Assembly (NCBI RefSeq): GCF_017876405.1
Contig: NZ_JAGINW010000001.1
Location: 3,609,203 to 3,673,202 of the forward strand
Length of the DNA stretch: 64,000 nt
DNA from: Kibdelosporangium banguiense
GTDB lineage: Bacteria; Actinomycetota; Actinomycetes; Mycobacteriales; Pseudonocardiaceae
Direction of reading: 5' to 3'
Shown: one piece after another, positions 24,036-32,618 of the stretch
Position numbering within the stretch: position 1 is the first letter of the stretch
Layout of the letters: each line of letters opens with the position of its first letter
Notes under the pieces: model-generated
Told to the model about the DNA's origin: nothing
Seen by the model: the letters and a program-made list of their open reading frames with translations, nothing else
Databases searched by the model: none
Position numbers and translations under genes: made by a program

Positions 24036-25955
24036 GTGTGTCACGAACGTGGAAGGAGCTTGGATGTAGGCAGAGTTCCCGAAGCGATGCCACGTGGAAG
24101 ATGAAGGTTGTGGCCCTTCGGAGCCGCCCTGCGGGGGGAGGCTTCAAACCGCCTCATGCTGCGTTAGCTGAAGACTGTCGTGGTGAGCGATGAGGAAAAG
24201 GCATCAGATAGGTGTCAGGTAGGGATCAGGAAGACGAGCGCAAGCGAATCGCTGCTGACGTGTCGAAATCGAATCAGTTGACATCAAAACCGGGGTGTCC
24301 AGGAAATCCCGGGATGAGCCTGGCGGGTGCCCGTCGACTGGCCAGGTGGTGTCCGGCATGGAGGCGACGTGAGCCTGATCTGCTGCTTCCACGGGGAACG
24401 TGAGAAGGCTTGCCCCGACACTGCTGTCCCTTGTGGACGGCGAGAGGGAGAATTTCAAGCGGCTAAACCGTAAGAGACTGAGTACCGACGCGGGGTCGGC
24501 TGGCGGACCAGCTCGTAGTAGTGCCGAAGCCTCTGTAATGGAGGTGGAGCGAAGGGGCTGGGTCATCTGTGGTTCTGTTCTTTTAGTCAACCAGGCATGT
24601 GCCTGGGAGGAGCTACGTGAACAAACTGAAGTCGCAAGGCAGACCGTTTGATATCTCGAAGTGGGAGGTCTGGGAGGCCTTCCAGGAGGTGAGGAAGAAC
24701 AAGGGAGCGCCAGGGGTGGACGGGCAGTCCATCGAGGAGTTCGAGGCCGATCTGAAGAACAATCTGTACAAGATCTGGAATCGCATGTCCTCGGGATCGT
24801 ACTTTCCGCCTCCAGTGCTCGCGGTGGAAATTCCGAAGCAGCACGGTGGCGGGGTGCGCCTGTTGGGCGTGCCCACGGTCGCCGACAGGGTGGCACAGAC
24901 TGTAGTGGCCCGTCATCTGGGAGAACGCGTGGAACCGGCGTTCCACGATGACTCCTGGGGGTACCGGCCGAAGCGGTCCGCCCTGCAAGCGGTGGAACGC
25001 TGCCGGAAGCGGTGTTGGAAGCGCGACTGGGTTATCGACCTCGATATCCAGAAGTTCTTCGACAGCGTCCGGTGGGATCTCATCGTCAAGGCTGTGGAAG
25101 CACACACCGACGCCAGTTGGGTGCTGCTGTATGTGAAACGGTGGCTTGCTGCCCCGTTGCAGCTCCCGGATGGTTCCTTGCAGGAGAGAGACCGGGGCAC
25201 GCCGCAAGGATCGGCGGTCTCTCCCGTGCTGGCGAATCTGTTCATGCACTACGCGTTCGACATGTGGCTGACCCGGGAATTCCCGACGGTCGAGTTCGAG
25301 CGCTACGCCGATGACGCGGTAGTGCACTGCGTGAGCGAGCAGCAGGCCCGTGCGGTTCTGCGGGCGCTGAGGAACAGGATGGCCGAAGTCGGGCTGACGT
25401 TGCATCCCGACAAGACCAAGATCGTGTATTGCCAGGATGGGAAGAGGCGCGGTTCGTACGAACACACCTCTTTCACCTTCCTCGGTTATACGTTCCAGGC
25501 ACGTGGTGCGCGGGATAAGAAGGGAGCGATGTTCCTGTCGTTCTCGCCTGCGATCAGCAAGGAAGCCTTGAAGAAGATCAGTGGTGAGGTCCGCAAGTGG
25601 GGGCTTCACCTGCGCGGCAATCACACCTTCTCGGGACTCGCCAAGGAGATCAATCCGATCGTGGCGGGTTGGATGCAGTATTACGGCCGGTTCTATCAGT
25701 CCAAGCTGTATCCGCTCTTGGGGCGCATCAACGCCTACTTGGTGCGCTGGATCCGCGACAAGTACAGACGGTTGGCGGCAGTCAAGAAGGCCCGCCAGTG
25801 CATTGAAGGGGTCACGCGTTCGTATCCCCGGCTGTTCGTGCACTGGAAATGGGTCACTTCTGTCTGGTGATCAAGGTGACAAGAGCCGTATGAACCGAGA
25901 GGTTCACGTACGGATCTGCGGGAGCCTGGGGCTGAGATGCCCCGGGCTACCCGAC
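24036..25955 (+). mobile_element. Full-length group II intron with maturase ORF inside a tRNA gene
   Basis: The 5' end GTGTGTCACG fits the GUGYG rule. Domain V is 25883-25916 (GAGCCGTATGAACCGAGAGG then TTCACGTACGGATC, with the AGC triad). Domain VI follows with a bulged A at 25949, seven bases from the 3' end, and the intron ends in AC. Candidate EBS1 CCAGGA (24299-24304) complements IBS1 TCCTGG (24030-24035), and EBS2 TCGAA (24263-24267) complements TTCGA in IBS2 (24024-24028). These sit at the expected distances (about 228 and 264) from the 5' end. The recognised exon is the conserved tRNA T-arm. Confidence 0.9.
24617..25870 (+). CDS. ltrA: Group II intron reverse transcriptase/maturase
   Basis: 417 residues from GTG 24617 with GGGAGGAG upstream, located in the intron's domain IV. 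Reverse transcriptase blocks are present (GAPGVDGQSIEEFE, VIDLDIQKFFDSV, GTPQGSAVSPVLANLF), with catalytic YADD in ERYADDAVV near 237 and the maturase (X) domain NPIVAGWMQYYGRFY. No H-N-H endonuclease domain follows, as in endonuclease-less bacterial intron proteins. It helps splicing and target-primed insertion. The frame is intact, so the intron may still be active. Confidence 0.95.
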   Translation: MNKLKSQGRPFDISKWEVWEAFQEVRKNKGAPGVDGQSIEEFEADLKNNLYKIWNRMSSGSYFPPPVLAVEIPKQHGGGVRLLGVPTVADRVAQTVVARHLGERVEPAFHDDSWGYRPKRSALQAVERCRKRCWKRDWVIDLDIQKFFDSVRWDLIVKAVEAHTDASWVLLYVKRWLAAPLQLPDGSLQERDRGTPQGSAVSPVLANLFMHYAFDMWLTREFPTVEFERYADDAVVHCVSEQQARAVLRALRNRMAEVGLTLHPDKTKIVYCQDGKRRGSYEHTSFTFLGYTFQARGARDKKGAMFLSFSPAISKEALKKISGEVRKWGLHLRGNHTFSGLAKEINPIVAGWMQYYGRFYQSKLYPLLGRINAYLVRWIRDKYRRLAAVKKARQCIEGVTRSYPRLFVHWKWVTSVW

Positions 25956-25969
25956 TAGGGGTACGGCAT

Positions 25970-26041
25970 TCCCGGTTGGTGCAACTGGCAGCACGGCGGA
26001 TTTTGGATCCGTCTATCCAGGTTCGAACCCTGGACCGGGAG
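25970..26041 (+). tRNA. tRNA-Gln(TTG)
   Basis: Acceptor TCCCGGT/ACCGGGA, D-arm GTGC...GCAC, anticodon stem GCGGA/TCCGT with loop TTTTGGA (anticodon TTG), T-arm CCAGG-TTCGAAC-CCTGG. CCA not encoded. Only six bases separate it from the end of the split tRNA. Its T-arm differs from the intron's target by one base (TTCGAAC for TTCGAAT). Confidence 0.88.
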
Positions 26042-26054
26042 CGCGAAAGCAGAA

Positions 26055-26143
26055 GGAGGATTGGCCGAGCCTGGTAAGGCATCCGTCTCGAAAACGGTAG
26101 TCGGTGCGAGAGCGCCGCGCAGGTTCAAATCCTGCATCCTCCG
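26055..26143 (+). tRNA. tRNA-Ser(CGA)
   Basis: Acceptor GGAGGAT/ATCCTCC, anticodon stem TCCGT/ACGGT with loop CTCGAAA (anticodon CGA), the long variable arm expected for Ser and T-arm GCAGG-TTCAAAT-CCTGC. 89 bases, CCA not encoded. Confidence 0.9.
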
Positions 26144-26144
26144 C

Positions 26145-26220
<76 letters not shown>

Positions 26221-26230
26221 AGAAAAGCCA

Positions 26231-26302
26231 GCCCCTGTCGTTCAATGGACAGGACACCGGCGTCCGAAGCCGGAGATGCAGGTTCGACTCCTGCTGGGGG
26301 CA
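26231..26302 (+). tRNA. tRNA-Arg(CCG)
   Basis: Acceptor GCCCCTG/TGGGGGC with two wobble pairs, D-arm GTTC...GGAC, anticodon stem CCGGC/GCCGG with loop GTCCGAA (anticodon CCG), T-arm GCAGG-TTCGACT-CCTGC. CCA not encoded. Confidence 0.87.
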
Positions 26303-26307
26303 CTCCT

Positions 26308-26378
26308 GGCCCATGTCACGACGGTCGTGGAACTGCCTGCAAAGCAGTTGATTCCGGGTTCGACTCCCGGATGGGTCT
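26308..26378 (+). tRNA. tRNA-Cys(GCA) with a reduced D-loop
   Basis: Acceptor GGCCCAT/ATGGGTC, anticodon stem ACTGC/GCAGT with loop CTGCAAA (anticodon GCA), T-arm CCGGG-TTCGACT-CCCGG. The D-arm is CACG-ACGGT-CGTG with a loop of only five bases, shorter than normal. 71 bases, CCA not encoded. It ends 23 bases before the HAD gene. Confidence 0.8.
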
Positions 26379-26401
26379 CCACTGTGGAGAAGGGAGGCGG
26401 G

Positions 26402-26968
26402 ATGCGCGGGTTACTGCTGCTGGACGTGGACGGCCCCCTGAATCCCTATGCGGCGAAAGCGACACGCCGCCCACCTGGCTACTCCACCTACCGCCTGACG
26501 CCGCAAGGCCGATGGCTGACCGGCAAAGATGCCAGGCGCCGCAAAGGAATGCGCGTCTGGCTGAACCCTGACCACGGCGAACAGCTGTGGGCGCTGGCCG
26601 AGGAGACCGGTCTGACACTGGCCTGGGCGACGACCTGGCTGCACCAGGCCAACGCCTATGTCGCGCCGGTGCTGGCGTTGCCGGACCTGCCGGTGGTCGA
26701 GTTCCCTGAGTCCGACCTGCAACCGGTCGCGGGTGGCCATCACTGGCGGCGTGACGGGAGCTGGAAATGGTCCGGCGTGGCTGAGTTCGCCGGCGGCCGT
26801 CCGCTGGCCTGGCTGGACGACGAACACGACGACCCGATGTACGCCGAAGCCCGCCAGGCTTTTGAGCAAAGCCGGGCGGGCAAGGCGACGCTGCTGGTCC
26901 ATGTCGACCCCAGCACGGGCATGCGGCCAGATCACATGGACATGGTCCGGGCCTGGGCCCTTGGATAG
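26402..26968 (+). CDS. HAD-superfamily phosphatase of the RNA-repair-associated (HAD_SAK) type
   Basis: 188 residues from ATG 26402, preceded by GGGAGGCGGG. HAD motif I is LLLLDVDGPLNPYAAKA (catalytic Asp-x-Asp), motif II Thr lies in LAWATTWLHQAN about 83, and an acidic motif is near WLDDEHDD. This family was named from fusions to RNA-repair enzymes in multidomain Swiss-Army-Knife proteins; stand-alone actinobacterial copies are common and uncharacterised. Its place immediately after eight tRNA genes, with no terminator between, suggests co-transcription and possibly removal of phosphates from cleaved tRNA ends. That role is inference. Confidence 0.7.
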   Translation: MRGLLLLDVDGPLNPYAAKATRRPPGYSTYRLTPQGRWLTGKDARRRKGMRVWLNPDHGEQLWALAEETGLTLAWATTWLHQANAYVAPVLALPDLPVVEFPESDLQPVAGGHHWRRDGSWKWSGVAEFAGGRPLAWLDDEHDDPMYAEARQAFEQSRAGKATLLVHVDPSTGMRPDHMDMVRAWALG

Positions 26969-28738
26969 TTACGGCAGGGCGTTGAGGAACGGTTCGTGGC
27001 TGTTCTGGAATTCCCAGTTGTAGTAACGGTCCCAGTTGATCGACCACGTCATCAGGCCGCGGATGGCCGGTGAGGCGCCGCCGCGCAAGGTGTAACCGCC
27101 GCAGCTTTGGTTGCGGGCCAGGCAGTTCAGTGCTGTGTGCACCTGAGCCGGGGCTGTGTAGCCATTGCCTGCACTGACTGCGGCCGGTAGGCCGAACGCG
27201 ATCTGGTCCTCGCGCAGGCCTGGGAAGGTGTGGCCGGTGCCGGCCACCGGGAAGCCGGCTTTGATCATGTCGGTCATCGCGATGTGGAAGTCCGCGCCGC
27301 CCATGGTGTGGTACTGGTTGTCCAGGCCCATGACCGGGCCGGAGTTGTAGTCCTGGACGTGCAGCACGGTCAGGGCGTCCCGCATGGCGTGGATGACCGG
27401 CAGGTACGAGCCTGTCCGGTTGTCGCCGCCGCCCGCACCGCCGTAGAACTGGTAGCCGACCTGGACGAAGAAGGTCTCCGGTGCCATGGTGAGCACGAAC
27501 TTGGCGCCGTAGCGGCTCTTGAGCGTGCGCAGGGCCGAGATCAGGTTGACGATCACCGGCGTGGTCGGGTTGCGGAAGTCGGTGTCACCGGCGTTGAGGT
27601 ACAGCGAGTGGCCCTCGAAGTCGATGTCGAGCCCGTCCAGGCCGTACTTGTCGATGATCGCGCTGACCGAGTTGACGAACGCGTCCCGCGCCCCGGCCGT
27701 CGTCAGCTGGACCTGGCCGTTCTGGCCGCCGATGGAGATCAGCACCTTCTTGCCCTTGGCCTGCTTGGCGCGGATCGCGGCGATGAAGTCCGCTTCGGAC
27801 TCGACTCCCGCGCATTCGGCGGCCGGGCACTGCCGGAACCGGATGTCGCCGGACGTGACCGAGGTCGGTTCGCCGAACGCGAGGTTGATGACGTCCCACG
27901 TGTCGGGCACGTCGGCCATCCGGATGTAGCCGGAACCGTTGGCGAAGCTCGTGTGCAGATACCCGATCAGTGCGTGCTTCGGCAGACCGGTCGACACACA
28001 ACCTGTTGTGGTGGCCGAAACCTGTGTGGTCTTCGCTGACTCGCCCGCGCTGTTGTAGGCGGCGACCGTGTAGCTGTGGCTGGAGCACGTGGCAAGTCCG
28101 GTGATCGTGGTCGATGTGCCGGTGACGGTCGCACGGACAGTGCTGCCTTCGTACACGCGGTAACCGGTCACGGTCCCGCTCGAAGCGCTCCAGGACAAGG
28201 CGATCGAGGTGTTCGTGATCGCGCCGATGCTCGGATTCCCAGGCGTTCCAGGCGCTCCGGGATTCCCGCCGCCAGGTCCATCCAGGACGATGTCGTCGGC
28301 GTTGTAGGTTCCGGCGCCGTACCAGCCGTGCAGGTACAGCTGTGCCGAAGTTTGCGAGGCACTGCTCGTGAATGTCAGTGACAGCTGCGTGTAACTGGGC
28401 GCGTTCGTCCACGTCGACGGCCCGCCGGTGATGCCGAGGTAGACCGGATTCCCGCGCACCCAGGCGGAAACCGTGTACGTCGTGTTCGGCACGACCGACA
28501 CAGTCTGTGTGCACTTGCCGATCTCCATGCCGGACGCGGTCGCGGCCAGGGCGTAACTCCCGGTCCGCACAGGGCTTGTCACCACCGTGCCACCCGAACA
28601 CGACCAGCCCGACAACGAGCCGGCTTCAAAGCCGGGGTTGGTCAGCAGATTCGCCGCGCTCGCTGGGGCGGCGAAGGCCGTCAGGATCACCGCGATCGCG
28701 GTGATCAGAGCGGATAATCTTCGACGAAGGGCAGTCAT
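26969..28738 (-). CDS. Secreted GH18 chitinase with carbohydrate-binding and FnIII domains
   Basis: 589 residues from ATG 28738 with GGAGG upstream. Signal peptide to about residue 30 (LITAIAVILTAFAAPASA). A CBM4/9-like beta-sandwich follows (LLTNPGFEAGSLSGWSCSG), then a Gly/Pro linker and a fibronectin III domain about 165-250. The GH18 barrel covers about 265-589 with the catalytic DGLDIDFEG (DxxDxDxE) near 395. Related to Streptomyces ChiC/ChiD-type chitinases. A DasR-like site lies 70 bases upstream (28807-28823). It is convergent with the HAD gene with no intervening bases. Confidence 0.93.
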   Translation of the reverse strand: MTALRRRLSALITAIAVILTAFAAPASAANLLTNPGFEAGSLSGWSCSGGTVVTSPVRTGSYALAATASGMEIGKCTQTVSVVPNTTYTVSAWVRGNPVYLGITGGPSTWTNAPSYTQLSLTFTSSASQTSAQLYLHGWYGAGTYNADDIVLDGPGGGNPGAPGTPGNPSIGAITNTSIALSWSASSGTVTGYRVYEGSTVRATVTGTSTTITGLATCSSHSYTVAAYNSAGESAKTTQVSATTTGCVSTGLPKHALIGYLHTSFANGSGYIRMADVPDTWDVINLAFGEPTSVTSGDIRFRQCPAAECAGVESEADFIAAIRAKQAKGKKVLISIGGQNGQVQLTTAGARDAFVNSVSAIIDKYGLDGLDIDFEGHSLYLNAGDTDFRNPTTPVIVNLISALRTLKSRYGAKFVLTMAPETFFVQVGYQFYGGAGGGDNRTGSYLPVIHAMRDALTVLHVQDYNSGPVMGLDNQYHTMGGADFHIAMTDMIKAGFPVAGTGHTFPGLREDQIAFGLPAAVSAGNGYTAPAQVHTALNCLARNQSCGGYTLRGGASPAIRGLMTWSINWDRYYNWEFQNSHEPFLNALP

Positions 28739-28806
28739 CGCGACCTCCACAGGGCGGTGGCGAGGCAGGGTGCCACCGGACTCGTATTGTGTGGACAACG
28801 TTCGTC

Positions 28807-28823
28807 AGTTGTCTAGACCAAGT
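28807..28823. promoter_or_regulatory. DasR-responsive-element-like operator upstream of the chitinase
   Basis: On the minus strand the site reads ACTTGGTCTAGACAACT around a TCTAGA core at 28812-28817. The DasR consensus ACTGGTCTAGACCACT agrees at about 13 of 16 positions. DasR is the GntR-type repressor of chitin and N-acetylglucosamine genes in streptomycetes. Confidence 0.6.
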
Positions 28824-28854
28824 TCGGGTTTATGCGCCCGGCTACCCTGGCCGG

Positions 28855-29472
28855 ATGAAGCAGCAGTGGGACGAAGCGGTCCGTCTGCTCGGCGGCGTCG
28901 CCACAGACGCGGCCGACGACCTGGCCCGCCGGTACGCCGAGAGCCACCGGGCTTATCACAACGCGACGCACATCGAAGCCGTGCTACGAGAAGCCCGGAC
29001 ACTCGGCGAGCTCACCGGCGAGGACCGGGCGATCCTGACCTTGGCGATCTGCGCGCACGACGTGGTCTACGACGCCCGTCCCGGCGACGACGAGCGTGCG
29101 AGCGCTCAATGGGCCCGCGAAAAACTCAGCGAGGCGAGCGTTGATGAGGTGTACATCGCCAGAGTCGAGCAGTTGATCCTGGCGACCCTCAAACACGAGT
29201 CGGACGACGAGCTCGCCCACCTGTTGTTGGACGCGGACCTGTCCATCCTTGGTGCAGACCCGGACATCTACGACGGCTACGCGGCCGCAGTCCGCAAAGA
29301 GTACGCATCCGTCCCCGACGATCTCTGGCAGCAAGGCCGGGCGGCCGTCCTGGGCCGCTTGCTGGACCGTGAAGATCTGTTCGTCACGCCACAGGCCAAG
29401 GCCCACTGGGACAGCAAGGCCAGGGCGAACATGGCCCGAGAGCTGGAGGGGCTTCCATATATTGAGAAATAG
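28855..29472 (+). CDS. HD-superfamily metal-dependent phosphohydrolase
   Basis: 205 residues. Metal ligands fit the HD pattern: His in SHRAYHNATHIEAVL about 30-40, the His-Asp pair in AICAHDVVYDAR about 67, and a later Asp in LLLDADLSILGA about 125. This matches the predicted HD phosphohydrolase family (substrate unknown, perhaps nucleotides). Divergent from the chitinase across the DasR-like site and followed by a methyltransferase gene. Confidence 0.82.
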   Translation: MKQQWDEAVRLLGGVATDAADDLARRYAESHRAYHNATHIEAVLREARTLGELTGEDRAILTLAICAHDVVYDARPGDDERASAQWAREKLSEASVDEVYIARVEQLILATLKHESDDELAHLLLDADLSILGADPDIYDGYAAAVRKEYASVPDDLWQQGRAAVLGRLLDREDLFVTPQAKAHWDSKARANMARELEGLPYIEK

Positions 29473-29509
29473 CTCCCATAATTCGAGACAAGGTTCTAGT
29501 CTCGGTAGT

Positions 29510-30301
29510 GTGCCGATCTACACGCATGGACACCACGAAGCCGTCCTCCGATCGCACCGGTCCCGGACGGCAGTCAACTCGGCTGCATACCTGCTGCCGC
29601 ACTTGCGTTCCGGACTGTCGCTTCTGGACGTCGGAAGCGGGCCGGCCACCATCACGGCCGACCTCGCCGAGATCGTCGCGCCAGGCCGGGTGACAGCGAT
29701 CGAGCCGGTCGCCGACGCCCTTGCCGTGGGCGAAAGCTATGTGGCCGAACGAAATCTGGACAACGTCCGATTCGAGATCGCGGACGTGCACACGCTCAAG
29801 TACGCGGACAATTCGTTCGACGTGGTGCATGCCCATCAAGTGCTTCAACACGTTCACGACCCTGTTGGCGCACTGCGGGAAATGCGGCGCGTCTCGCGTG
29901 GCGTGGTGGCGGTCAGGGATTGTGACTACAAGTCAATGGCCTGGTATCCCGAGCTGCCCGCCCTGGACGAATGGATGGCCCTGTACCAGCGGGTCGCACG
30001 GCATAACAGCGGCGAACCCAACGCTGGCCGCCGCCTGCTCTCGTGGGCGAACGCAGCCGGATTCGCTGAGGTGACAGCATCTTCGTCAGTCTGGTGCTAC
30101 GCCTCGCGAGCGGAACGCGAGTGGTGGGGCGGAATGTGGGCCGACCGCATCCTGCACACCGCGATCGCCGAGCACGCGGTCGAATACGGCTACGCCACCC
30201 CCGCCGACCTCGAACGAATCTCCGCAGGCTGGCGCGAATGGAGCGCCGACAGAGACGCCTGGTTCACCATCACCCACGGCGAAATCCTTTGCAGTGGTTA
30301 G
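29510..30301 (+). CDS. Class I SAM-dependent methyltransferase (UbiE/COQ5-like)
   Basis: 263 residues from GTG 29510. Motif I is LLDVGSGPATITADLAE, the acidic motif VTAIEPV, then FEIADVHTLKYADNSFDVVH and the HVHDPVGALREMRRV segment. The substrate cannot be predicted. Only 37 bases separate it from the HD gene. Its stop overlaps the convergent histidine kinase gene by four bases. Confidence 0.82.
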   Translation: MPIYTHGHHEAVLRSHRSRTAVNSAAYLLPHLRSGLSLLDVGSGPATITADLAEIVAPGRVTAIEPVADALAVGESYVAERNLDNVRFEIADVHTLKYADNSFDVVHAHQVLQHVHDPVGALREMRRVSRGVVAVRDCDYKSMAWYPELPALDEWMALYQRVARHNSGEPNAGRRLLSWANAAGFAEVTASSSVWCYASRAEREWWGGMWADRILHTAIAEHAVEYGYATPADLERISAGWREWSADRDAWFTITHGEILCSG

Positions 30302-31758
30302 CTTCCCAGTCTGATCGTGAAAACTGTGTTTCCGGGTTGGCTGTGGACCTCGATCGTTCCGCCGTGTGCGCCGACGACTGCGGCGACGATGGCCAGGCCG
30401 AGGCCGGTGCTGCCGGCGGCCCGGGATCTTGAGCTGTCGCCGCGGGCGAAGCGTTCGAATATGTTGGGCTGCAGCTCGGGTGGGATTCCGGGGCCGTTGT
30501 CGGCCACCATGATCATTACTTGTCTGCCCTGTATGGACAGTGAGGTGGTCACTGTGGTGCCGGGTGGGGTGTGGGTGCGGGCGTTGGCCAGCAGGTTCAT
30601 GATCACTTGGTGCAGCTGCCCGGCGTCGCCGAAGACCATGACCGGGACGCCGGGTGCGTCCAGTACCCAGTGGTGATCGCGGCCTGCGATGTGGGCGTCG
30701 GCGACCGCGTCCGTGACCACTCGGGAGAGGTCGACCGGCTCGTGCACTGGTGGCCGGCCGGAATCCAGACGGGCCAGCAGAAGCAGGTCTTCCACGAGGG
30801 TTGTCATCCGGGCTGACTCGGATTCGACGCGGCTCATGGCGTAGGCGACGTCCGGCGGCACCACGTCCTTGCTGCGCCTGGTCAGTTCGGCGTAGCCGCG
30901 GATGGCCGCGAGCGGTGTCCGCAGTTCGTGGCTCGCGTCGGCGACGAACTGGCGGACCCGGGTTTCGCTGGCCTGCCGGGCGGCGAGCGCGGCGGAAACG
31001 TGCCCCAGCAGGCGGTTCAGTGCGTCACCGACCTTGCCGACCTCGGTGCGTGAGTCGGTGTCCGGAACACGTTCCGACAGCGCGACCTCGCCCACGTCGA
31101 GCTTCATCTCCGCGACCCGGCTGGCGGTGTCCGCTACCCGGTTGAGCGGGCGCAGCGTGCGGCGGACGATGAACGCGCCCACCACGCCTGCGACGAGCAG
31201 CCCGGTCAACGCGATCGCGGCCATGATCAGCGCGAGCCGGATGAGGATCGTGTTCACGTCGTCCAACGGCAGCCCGACCACCATCACGTCACCCTCTTTG
31301 GTCCGGCTGGCCGTCACCCGGTAGCTCCCCAGCGAGCCGCCGAGATCCAGGGTCTGCGGCTGCTGGTTGAGCGGGATGTTGCGCACCGAGCCGGGCACCT
31401 GCACGGCTTGGGGCGCGCCGGCCGTGGTGATCACGCTGGCCTGGATGCTGTTATCGCGGATCAGAGCGCCCAGGGTGCCGGGCCCTTGCCCTTGCACGAG
31501 CAGCGTGTCGGGTGTCAGTGGCCGACGATCGAAGCGTGGACCGCCGCCGCGCGGCGGCGGCACGCTTCGTTCGAGGGCGTCTGAGGCACGACTGCGCGCG
31601 CCCGACAGCTGGGTGTCGAGCTGCTGCATCAGAATGCCGCTGATCGCGAGCTCGGTGAGCCCGCCGATCAGCACGGACATCAGCGCGAGCAGGCCGATCA
31701 GCTGGGCCAGCAGCCGTGCCCGCAGCGTCCAGCGCTTACGTGGCCGGCTTGAGGACAT
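30298..31758 (-). CDS. Sensor histidine kinase (HAMP, HisKA, HATPase)
   Basis: 486 residues. Two membrane spans (LLAQLIGLLALMSVLIGGL and LIMAAIALTGLLVAGVVGAF) enclose an extracellular domain of about 140 residues. A HAMP linker, the H-box FVADASHELRTPLAAIRGYA about 260, N-box NLLANARTHTPPGT, G1 DNGPGIPPE and G2 GSTGLGLAIV follow. MprB/TrcS-like build. The start overlaps the end of the response-regulator gene by 23 bases, so both are co-translated. Confidence 0.92.
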   Translation of the reverse strand: MSSSRPRKRWTLRARLLAQLIGLLALMSVLIGGLTELAISGILMQQLDTQLSGARSRASDALERSVPPPRGGGPRFDRRPLTPDTLLVQGQGPGTLGALIRDNSIQASVITTAGAPQAVQVPGSVRNIPLNQQPQTLDLGGSLGSYRVTASRTKEGDVMVVGLPLDDVNTILIRLALIMAAIALTGLLVAGVVGAFIVRRTLRPLNRVADTASRVAEMKLDVGEVALSERVPDTDSRTEVGKVGDALNRLLGHVSAALAARQASETRVRQFVADASHELRTPLAAIRGYAELTRRSKDVVPPDVAYAMSRVESESARMTTLVEDLLLLARLDSGRPPVHEPVDLSRVVTDAVADAHIAGRDHHWVLDAPGVPVMVFGDAGQLHQVIMNLLANARTHTPPGTTVTTSLSIQGRQVMIMVADNGPGIPPELQPNIFERFARGDSSRSRAAGSTGLGLAIVAAVVGAHGGTIEVHSQPGNTVFTIRLGS

Positions 31759-32467
31759 ACCCGGCGCCTCGCATCGTGTGGATCATCGGCTGCCGCCCGG
31801 CGTCGATCTTCTTGCGGAGATAGGAGATGTACAGCTCGACCACGTTGGCCTGGCCGCCGAAGTCGTAGTTCCAGACGCGATCGAGGATCTGCGCCTTGCT
31901 CAGCACCCGTTTCGGGTTACGCATCAGGTAGCGCAGCAGCTCGAACTCGGTCGCGGTGAGCTCGATGAGGTCACCGCCACGGGTCACCTCGCGGCTGTCC
32001 TCGTCCATCGTCAGGTCGCCGACCGTCAGCACCGATCCCTCGTCGGCCGCGACCACCCTGGTCCGGCGCAGCAACGCACGCAGCCGCAGCACGACCTCTT
32101 CCAGGCTGAACGGCTTCGTGACGTAGTCGTCTCCACCCGCGGTGAGGCCTGCGATGCGGTCTTCGACCGCGTCCTTGGCCGTCAGGAACAGCACGGGCAG
32201 GTTCGGCTCGTCCGCGCGCAGCCTGCGCAGGACCTCGAGACCGTCCAGGTCGGGAAGCATGATGTCGAGCACCACGACGTCCGGCCGGAACTCCTTGGCC
32301 GTCTTGACCGCCTTCAACCCGTCGGTGGCGGTCGCGGTCTCCCAGCCTTCGAACCGCAGCGCGATCGAGAGCAGTTCGGCCAGCGTCAGCTCGTCGTCGA
32401 CGACCAGCGCACGGATCGGCTGGCCGTCGGCTCTTCGCAGGTCAGGACCGGGAGTCGGCGGAGTCAT
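31736..32467 (-). CDS. OmpR/PhoB-family response regulator
   Basis: 243 residues from ATG 32467. The receiver domain has the acidic pair in LVVDDE, phosphoryl Asp in VVVLDIMLPDLDGLEV about 70, Thr in LFLTAK and Lys in YVTKPFSLEE. The winged-helix output domain covers about 145-240 (ELTATEFELLRYLMRNP...VYISYLRKKID-like end with GAGYVLKP). It acts with the overlapping histidine kinase; targets are unknown, although the SRPBCC gene lies upstream on the same strand. Confidence 0.92.
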   Translation of the reverse strand: MTPPTPGPDLRRADGQPIRALVVDDELTLAELLSIALRFEGWETATATDGLKAVKTAKEFRPDVVVLDIMLPDLDGLEVLRRLRADEPNLPVLFLTAKDAVEDRIAGLTAGGDDYVTKPFSLEEVVLRLRALLRRTRVVAADEGSVLTVGDLTMDEDSREVTRGGDLIELTATEFELLRYLMRNPKRVLSKAQILDRVWNYDFGGQANVVELYISYLRKKIDAGRQPMIHTMRGAGYVLKPAT

Positions 32468-32618
32468 GGATGTACTTTCGGTGCTGCGGGTATGGGCAAG
32501 CTGTGGCATACCTGTGTAACAGCTGTGGACCTGCCGCGCGCGGCAAAGGCCACTCAGGACGCCGTACCGGCAACGACCAGGACAGGCTCCGGCTACCTCG
32601 GCGTGACGGCCGTGGGCG

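Larger units (their letters stand above)
23971..25963 (+). tRNA. Split tRNA with Leu anticodon CAG, interrupted by a group II intron
   Basis: Exon 1 (23971-24035) carries acceptor 5' strand GCCCCTA, D-arm, anticodon arm (loop CTCAGAA, anticodon CAG at 24004-24006, one A-C mismatch in the stem), five-base variable loop and the whole T-arm CCAGG-TTCGAAT-CCTGG. Exon 2 (25956-25963) is TAGGGGT plus discriminator A and pairs fully with GCCCCTA. The intron lies between T-stem and acceptor 3' strand (after position 65), so without splicing no acceptor stem can form. It has a short variable arm like its neighbour, unlike normal tRNA-Leu. Confidence 0.8.

Noticed and set aside
24599..25870. Stand-alone retron or defence reverse transcriptase
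   Set aside because: The gene lies inside intron domain IV with clear domains V and VI and has a maturase region.
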